Positions 15,028 to 18,343 of a stretch of 18,343 bases of DNA are shown here, piece after piece. The translations under genes and the position numbers were made by a program. The notes under the pieces are model-generated. The model ran no database searches, had not been told where the DNA came from, and saw only the letters and a list, made by a program, of their open reading frames with translations. Origin of the DNA: Clostridium sp. (lineage in GTDB: Bacteria; Bacillota; Clostridia; Acetivibrionales; Acetivibrionaceae); the NCBI GenBank assembly GCA_012841175.1, contig DUVG01000218.1:1-18343 (forward strand), in the 5' to 3' direction. The first letter of the stretch is position 1. Each line of letters opens with the position of its first letter.

Positions 15028-15330
15028 ATGGCTGATAACAATATAAATAATACTCTTTCGGGTATTATGGAAAACATGGATAAAAAATCCTTACAGGACA
15101 ATTTATCAAAAGCATTAGATATATTAAAACAAAGCAATGCAGATGAACTTGCTAAACAAATAAACTCTGTATGCAGCTCAAATACACCTGATAAACAACG
15201 TTTAGAGAAATTAAATATTAATACAGATGTAGTAAAAAATATTAACCCCTCAGACTTAGAAAAACTTATTAATTACATAGGTAACCACGGAGACGAAATT
15301 AAAAGTAAGCTAGAGAATGTTATAAAATAA
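15028..15330 (+). CDS. Small acidic helical protein of unknown function
   Basis: A 100-residue, Asn/Lys/Asp/Leu-rich protein without signal peptide or membrane segment. It reads as four or five amphipathic helices (SLQDNLSKALDILKQ, 21-35; ADELAKQINSV, 38-48; PSDLEKLINYIGNHGDEIKS, 74-93). I do not recognise a characterised family, but similar short proteins next to the one at 15378 occur in clostridial genomes to my recollection. The ATG at 15028 follows AAAGGAT (15014-15020). It lies 47 bases before the next gene with no terminator between, so the two form an operon that diverges from the patatin-like gene and converges on yabG. Confidence 0.75.
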   Translation: MADNNINNTLSGIMENMDKKSLQDNLSKALDILKQSNADELAKQINSVCSSNTPDKQRLEKLNINTDVVKNINPSDLEKLINYIGNHGDEIKSKLENVIK

Positions 15331-15377
15331 TTAATTTCACAATGAAAATTTTTTTAAAATAATAGGGGGGAATATCT

Positions 15378-15764
15378 ATGAGTGAAGACATGGACAAGAA
15401 CATACAAAAGGCAATAGAAATGATAAGTAAACCTGAAACTTTAAAAGGGCTTCTCAGTGTTTTGGGAAATGCCGACAATAAACAACAGTCTGACAATGAA
15501 ACTTCAACTGATACAAAAACTGAAAATACCCCTCTAGCAAAAGATTTAGGAGACAATTTAGAACTTTTGCAAAGGGTTAAAGAAGCAGTAAGTGTATTAG
15601 ATTCTAGAAAAGATCCTCGAATTAATCTTTTGACAGCCATAACACCTTTTATGAACAAAAAAAGAAAAAAGGCAGTTAATGACTGTATACAACTTTTAAG
15701 AGTTTCACAGCTTTTACCTACTATACTAAGCATAAGTAACTTAAATAAAAGTCCAGGGATATAA
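15378..15764 (+). CDS. Small protein with a conserved C-terminal helical module, unknown function
   Basis: A 128-residue protein in three parts: an N-terminal helix (MDKNIQKAIEMISKPETLKG, 5-24), a polar Gln/Asp/Thr-rich linker (about 32-55) and a C-terminal helical module (about 58-117) with the pattern DPRINLLTAITPFM-KKRKKAV-CIQLLR. That module resembles a recurrent, uncharacterised Firmicute protein type in which an 'L-ALKP-L...KR--+VD-A' pattern is kept. The ATG at 15378 is preceded by GGGGGG. The stop codon lies in the loop of a strong terminator. It is the second gene of a two-gene operon facing yabG. Function unknown. Confidence 0.8.
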   Translation: MSEDMDKNIQKAIEMISKPETLKGLLSVLGNADNKQQSDNETSTDTKTENTPLAKDLGDNLELLQRVKEAVSVLDSRKDPRINLLTAITPFMNKKRKKAVNDCIQLLRVSQLLPTILSISNLNKSPGI

Positions 15765-15783
15765 CTTCCCTTGGACTTTTTTT
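15747..15783. terminator. Strong intrinsic terminator for the small-protein operon and yabG
   Basis: AAAAGTCCAGGGA (15747-15759) pairs with TCCCTTGGACTTTT (15767-15780) with one bulged base, followed by a T-run on the plus strand. On the minus strand it is followed by TTTTATTT and lies 26 bases beyond the yabG stop, so it probably ends both convergent units. The plus-strand stop TAA (15762-15764) sits in the loop. Confidence 0.85.
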
Positions 15784-15808
15784 ATTGCTTTTTTATTATT
15801 GTGAAGAA

Positions 15809-16639
15809 TTAAAATAATTTTAATCTGCCTCTTGTATTTACTCCACCTATTCCTTTTGTTCCTGAATAAGTACCTCTCACTGCCTGCTTAGGAGTTATGA
15901 TTTGGTTTTGAGGTGTTGTGGCAATCCTAGAGGCTAACGTTACAGGATCTGTAGAATGTATCAAAACTCTAGCTGGAGAACTTGCATAAGTAGCACCTGC
16001 CGCAATAAGTGCTTCATAGTAGGATTGACATGCTCCCGCGTATACAAACAAAGCATCAGGATTAGGCTGATATGCTCTAGCTTCACTTACCGCTCGTTCA
16101 TAGTATCTTGAATATGTATAGCTTTCAAATGATTTAGTATCAGTGGCATCTTTACGCAACCCATCATGACCTGTAAAAACTACAATATCAGGATTATATT
16201 GATTCAGAAGACTTCTGGCAACTTGGGGCTGTTCTGGTTCATCTACATATATTCCTATAGGATTTAAACCTAAAATTTTATAATACATCATACTTGAATT
16301 TAAAAATTCCTTGCTTCCATCTATATGCAATATCCTTCCAGGTCTTTTCCTCCTTGCCATATTTCTCACATTAAATAAATTTAAATTTCTAGATAAGCTA
16401 TTAAAAAACTGTTGCTTTTTAAACATATAAATATTTCTTTCATTACTAAGCTTCACAACTCTAGGATCTACTTTTACTAAATCATCTTTATCTGAATCCG
16501 CTACTAATCTAACAGTCAGCCCCTTTAGCATATATCTTTCATATCTTTCATCATCCTCTGTAATTTTAGAAATCACAAATGCAACATCTTTTCCATATGA
16601 TTTTCTTGCAACAATATCACCTACACTATAATCTGGCAA
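15809..16639 (-). CDS. yabG: Sporulation-specific protease YabG
   Basis: A cysteine protease made in the mother cell late in sporulation that trims coat and cortex-associated proteins; in clostridia it also affects germination proteins. The 276-residue product matches Bacillus YabG throughout: SVGDIVARKSYGKDV (5-19), an insert, then PGRILHIDG (100-108), the conserved His in VVFTGHDG (153-160, His158), the conserved Cys in AGACQS (201-206, Cys204), AGATYASSPARVLIH (214-228) and GIGGVNTRG (263-271). The start is TTG at 16639, because AGGGGG lies seven bases upstream and the Bacillus protein begins there. An upstream in-frame ATG at 16708 has no ribosome binding site and adds unconserved residues. 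It shows that the host makes endospores. Confidence 0.95.
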   Translation of the reverse strand: MPDYSVGDIVARKSYGKDVAFVISKITEDDERYERYMLKGLTVRLVADSDKDDLVKVDPRVVKLSNERNIYMFKKQQFFNSLSRNLNLFNVRNMARRKRPGRILHIDGSKEFLNSSMMYYKILGLNPIGIYVDEPEQPQVARSLLNQYNPDIVVFTGHDGLRKDATDTKSFESYTYSRYYERAVSEARAYQPNPDALFVYAGACQSYYEALIAAGATYASSPARVLIHSTDPVTLASRIATTPQNQIITPKQAVRGTYSGTKGIGGVNTRGRLKLF

Positions 16640-16681
16640 TTTAAATCCCCCTTTTTTTAGGCTAGAATATCCACTGAAAAA

Positions 16682-16701
16682 TGCATAATACATAATATGC
16701 A
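16682..16701. repeat. Short inverted and direct repeats upstream of yabG
   Basis: TGCATA (16682-16687) and TATGCA (16696-16701) are inverted; inside them CATAATA occurs twice in tandem. On the minus strand this gives CATATTATG, close to a sigma-K or sigma-E -10 box for yabG, but I find no fitting -35. Confidence 0.3.
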
Positions 16702-16824
16702 AAGGCATTTATTTTTGCTAATAAAATTGGGAATAACTTTAAATGGGAAATTTTTAAATATGGAATGGTAACATTTTAAAAATGTATGAATATATTGTAT
16801 TACTACCTGAGGTATTTTCATGTA

Positions 16825-16833
16825 CATATAATA
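16825..16833 (+). promoter_or_regulatory. Sigma-K-like -10 box of the small Ala/Cys/Gly peptide gene
   Basis: CATATAATA fits the known sigma-K -10 pattern CATAnnnTA exactly. An ACC at 16805-16807 lies 17 bases upstream, close to the expected AC -35. A TATAAT is embedded in it, but there is no TTGACA-like -35 for sigma-A. Confidence 0.4.
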
Positions 16834-16858
16834 TTTATTTAGAAAGGAGTGCATCACT

Positions 16859-17074
16859 ATGTCTGATGATAGAGTTTTCTCAGGAGTTGGCTCTTCCCCA
16901 GGTGCAAGTGCAGCTGCTGCTGCCACTAACAAATGTTGCCCTTCACCTCCTGTATGTGGAGGTGTAGACTCTGTTTCAGGGGGTTTGGATTTTTTACTTA
17001 TTATTTTATTAATATTCCTTCTTTTTTGTTTGCTTGGTTCCGGTGGTTTTGGAGGTTTTGCACTAGCAAACTAA
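16859..17074 (+). CDS. 71-residue Ala/Cys/Gly-rich membrane peptide, probably spore-associated
   Basis: The small product has a Ser/Gly/Ala-rich start (SGVGSSPGASAAAAA, 8-22), a cysteine/proline patch (CCPSPPVC, 26-33), one membrane helix (about 44-59, DFLLIILLIFLLFCLL) and a Gly/Phe tail (GSGGFGGFALAN, 60-71). The composition recalls YjcZ-type sporulation peptides, which also join a Gly-rich part to a single hydrophobic helix, although the order differs. The ATG at 16859 is preceded by AAAGGAG (16843-16849). The gene has its own sigma-K-like box and terminator and sits between yabG and a carboxypeptidase gene. A late mother-cell membrane or coat peptide is a reasonable inference; the molecular role is unknown. 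Confidence 0.75.
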   Translation: MSDDRVFSGVGSSPGASAAAAATNKCCPSPPVCGGVDSVSGGLDFLLIILLIFLLFCLLGSGGFGGFALAN

Positions 17075-17091
17075 GTACACACCAATTGATC

Positions 17092-17113
17092 AAAGGGGGA
17101 AAAATCCCCCTTT
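17092..17113 (+). terminator. Terminator after the 71-residue peptide gene
   Basis: AAAGGGGGA (17092-17100) and TCCCCCTTT (17105-17113) form a 9-bp stem with an AAAA loop, about 18 bases after the stop. The T-tract is delayed (TTT TGCATTATC TATTTTTTT). Confidence 0.7.
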
Positions 17114-17188
17114 TGCATTATCTATTTTTTTCTTCACTTATTACCTCAAAAGCATCTTTTAACTAAGACAAATTTTACATTTGTACAG

Positions 17189-17218
17189 TTGAATAATTTA
17201 GTGTTAACATAATATAAA
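17189..17218 (+). promoter_or_regulatory. Candidate promoter of the carboxypeptidase gene
   Basis: TTGAAT (17189-17194), an 18-base spacer and TATAAA (17213-17218). The overlapping CATAATATA (17209-17217) also fits a sigma-K -10, but without a well-placed AC. No sigma-F or sigma-G site was evident. Confidence 0.35.
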
Positions 17219-17311
17219 AAGCACACTTATTTTAATCTATTATAAATGAAATTAATTTACATAAAATTCAACATGATTTTTATTTTGTTGTATATAGGGG
17301 TGTTATTATTT

Positions 17312-18343
17312 ATGAGAAATTCAAAAATACTCAAAAAATTTTCTGGAATTATTATTTTACTTGTAGTTGTTTTTAACTTTCATGCAAGTGCTTTTGGGCA
17401 ATTTGAAACAGTGGCAGGTTCAGCTATTTTAATGGAGGCCTCTACAGGTCAAATTCTTTATGAGAAAAATGCTGATGTTCCTCTTCCACCAGCTAGCATT
17501 ACAAAAGTTATGACCCTTTTATTAGCTTTTGAAGCTTTAGAACAGGGTTTAATTGACTGGAATGATGATGTAAATATTTCTGAAAAAGCTTGGAGAATGG
17601 AAGGCTCAAAAATGTTTTTACAAGTTGGAGACAAAGTGAAATTAGGTGATATAATTACAGGAATTTCAATTGTCTCAGCTAATGATGGTTGTGTTGCACT
17701 AGCTGAACACCTATATGGCAGTGAAAATGCCTTTGTAAAGGTTATGAACCAAAGGGCAAAAGAGCTTGGAATGACAAATAGTGCATTTAAAAACGCAAGT
17801 GGTCTTCCAAGTGATGGACATGTAATGAGTGCAAAGGATATAGCCATTTTATCACGCTATATAATAGAAAAGTATCCTAAAATTTTAGAACTGGAATCAC
17901 AAAGAGAATTTACCTACAATGATATAAGACAATTTAACCGTAATCCACTTCTGGGTGTTTTTGAAGGTGCTGATGGTTTAAAAACAGGTTGGACTGATGA
18001 AGCTGGATACTGTCTTGTGGGAACTGCAAAACAGGATGATATCAGAATGATATCTGTTGTTCTCAATACAAAAAACGAACAGGAAAGATCCGAAGCTTCT
18101 CAGGAACTTTTAACTTATGGATTTAGAAATTTTAAAATAAAAGATTTTATTGATGCTGGTGAAGTTGTTGAAAACCTCAATGTAAAAAATGGCAACATGC
18201 CAAGTGTACCACTGGTGGCTAATGACGACATTTCACTGATAATACCTGTTTCTCGGGAAAAGGACATTGAAATAATAACCTCCGTTGATGCCGAAACTGT
18301 AAAAGCGCCTGTTACAAAAGGGGAGGTTTTAGGGAAAATAGAA
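17312..18343 (+). CDS. D-alanyl-D-alanine carboxypeptidase (DacA/DacF type PBP), partial at 3' end
   Basis: A low-molecular-mass penicillin-binding protein that removes the terminal D-Ala from peptidoglycan pentapeptides outside the membrane. A signal peptide covers residues 1-27 (hydrophobic core IIILLVVVFNF, cleavage likely after ASA). All three active-site motifs are present: SITK (62-65, nucleophile Ser62), SAN (122-124) and KTG (224-226). The C-terminal PBP5 beta domain begins near residue 275. The frame is open to the window edge after 344 codons; family members run about 380-400 residues, so roughly the last 40, including any C-terminal membrane anchor, are missing. The ATG at 17312 follows AGGGGTG. 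I cannot tell vegetative DacA from sporulation DacF/DacB by sequence alone; its place next to spore genes mildly favours DacF. Confidence 0.93.
   Translation, partial: MRNSKILKKFSGIIILLVVVFNFHASAFGQFETVAGSAILMEASTGQILYEKNADVPLPPASITKVMTLLLAFEALEQGLIDWNDDVNISEKAWRMEGSKMFLQVGDKVKLGDIITGISIVSANDGCVALAEHLYGSENAFVKVMNQRAKELGMTNSAFKNASGLPSDGHVMSAKDIAILSRYIIEKYPKILELESQREFTYNDIRQFNRNPLLGVFEGADGLKTGWTDEAGYCLVGTAKQDDIRMISVVLNTKNEQERSEASQELLTYGFRNFKIKDFIDAGEVVENLNVKNGNMPSVPLVANDDISLIIPVSREKDIEIITSVDAETVKAPVTKGEVLGKIE

Noticed and set aside
15320..15733. Minus-strand open frame opposite the small-protein operon
   Set aside because: It overlaps a gene with a good ribosome binding site and terminator; its own sequence is Ser/Leu/Phe-rich shadow and lacks a start signal.
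16640..16708. Upstream ATG start for yabG at 16708
   Set aside because: No ribosome binding site precedes it, the extra residues are not YabG-like, and AGGGGG is placed for the TTG at 16639.
16657..16932. Minus-strand 91-codon frame between yabG and the small peptide gene
   Set aside because: No ribosome binding site, low-complexity start antisense to the poly-Ala segment, and it overlaps better-supported features.
17209..17217. CATAATATA as a sigma-K promoter of the carboxypeptidase gene
   Set aside because: The -10 pattern fits but no AC lies at the required distance; AT-rich spacers give this pattern by chance.
17458..17847. Minus-strand open frame inside the carboxypeptidase gene
   Set aside because: Antisense shadow of a gene with all three penicillin-binding motifs.
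1..18343. CRISPR array, tRNA/rRNA genes, insertion sequences, prophage or toxin-antitoxin genes
   Set aside because: I looked for spaced direct repeats, cloverleaf signatures, terminal inverted repeats around transposases and small overlapping gene pairs with known motifs, and saw none.

Overview
The window is AT-rich DNA from a low-GC, endospore-forming Firmicute, most likely a clostridium-like anaerobe. The sporulation protease gene yabG, a DacF/DacA-type carboxypeptidase, strong GGAGG ribosome binding sites, GTG and TTG starts and TTGACA/TATAAT-like promoters all support this. I cannot name the species. There are no RNA genes, insertion sequences, prophage genes or CRISPR arrays.

Left part (1-4640). 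The window opens inside an NADP-type isocitrate dehydrogenase gene on the minus strand. A LacI-family regulator diverges from it, and the spacer between them carries a clear promoter, a 9-bp inverted repeat and an 11-bp tandem repeat. The regulator converges on a lone glycogen synthase gene (glgA). A YmfD-like major facilitator exporter diverges from glgA and ends at a perfect 16-bp terminator stem.

Middle (4670-11830). A minus-strand gene encodes a four-helix membrane protein made of two tandem extracellular Cache sensor domains with no output domain. Upstream of it is a tightly packed minus-strand operon: a Ppx/GppA-HD protein, polyphosphate kinase (ppk1), an RlmI-like methyltransferase and an RluA-family pseudouridine synthase. 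It ends at a terminator that overlaps its last stop codon. The operon joins polyphosphate metabolism to RNA modification. The Ppx-like protein has diverged at two motifs normally needed for catalysis.

Right part (11830-18343). An E. coli-type S-adenosylmethionine decarboxylase (speD) stands alone and diverges from the ppx operon. After it comes a cluster with a sporulation flavour: a small helical protein, a cysteine-rich small protein, a patatin-like lipase with a C-terminal membrane helix, two more small helical proteins, yabG, and a 71-residue Ala/Cys/Gly membrane peptide with a sigma-K-like -10 box. The window ends in a D-Ala-D-Ala carboxypeptidase gene that runs off the edge. Most genes end at visible hairpins, so the transcription units can be drawn with fair confidence.

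The parts most likely to hold undescribed biology are the sensor-only double-Cache protein, the degenerate Ppx-HD partner of Ppk1, and the group of small unassigned proteins around yabG.
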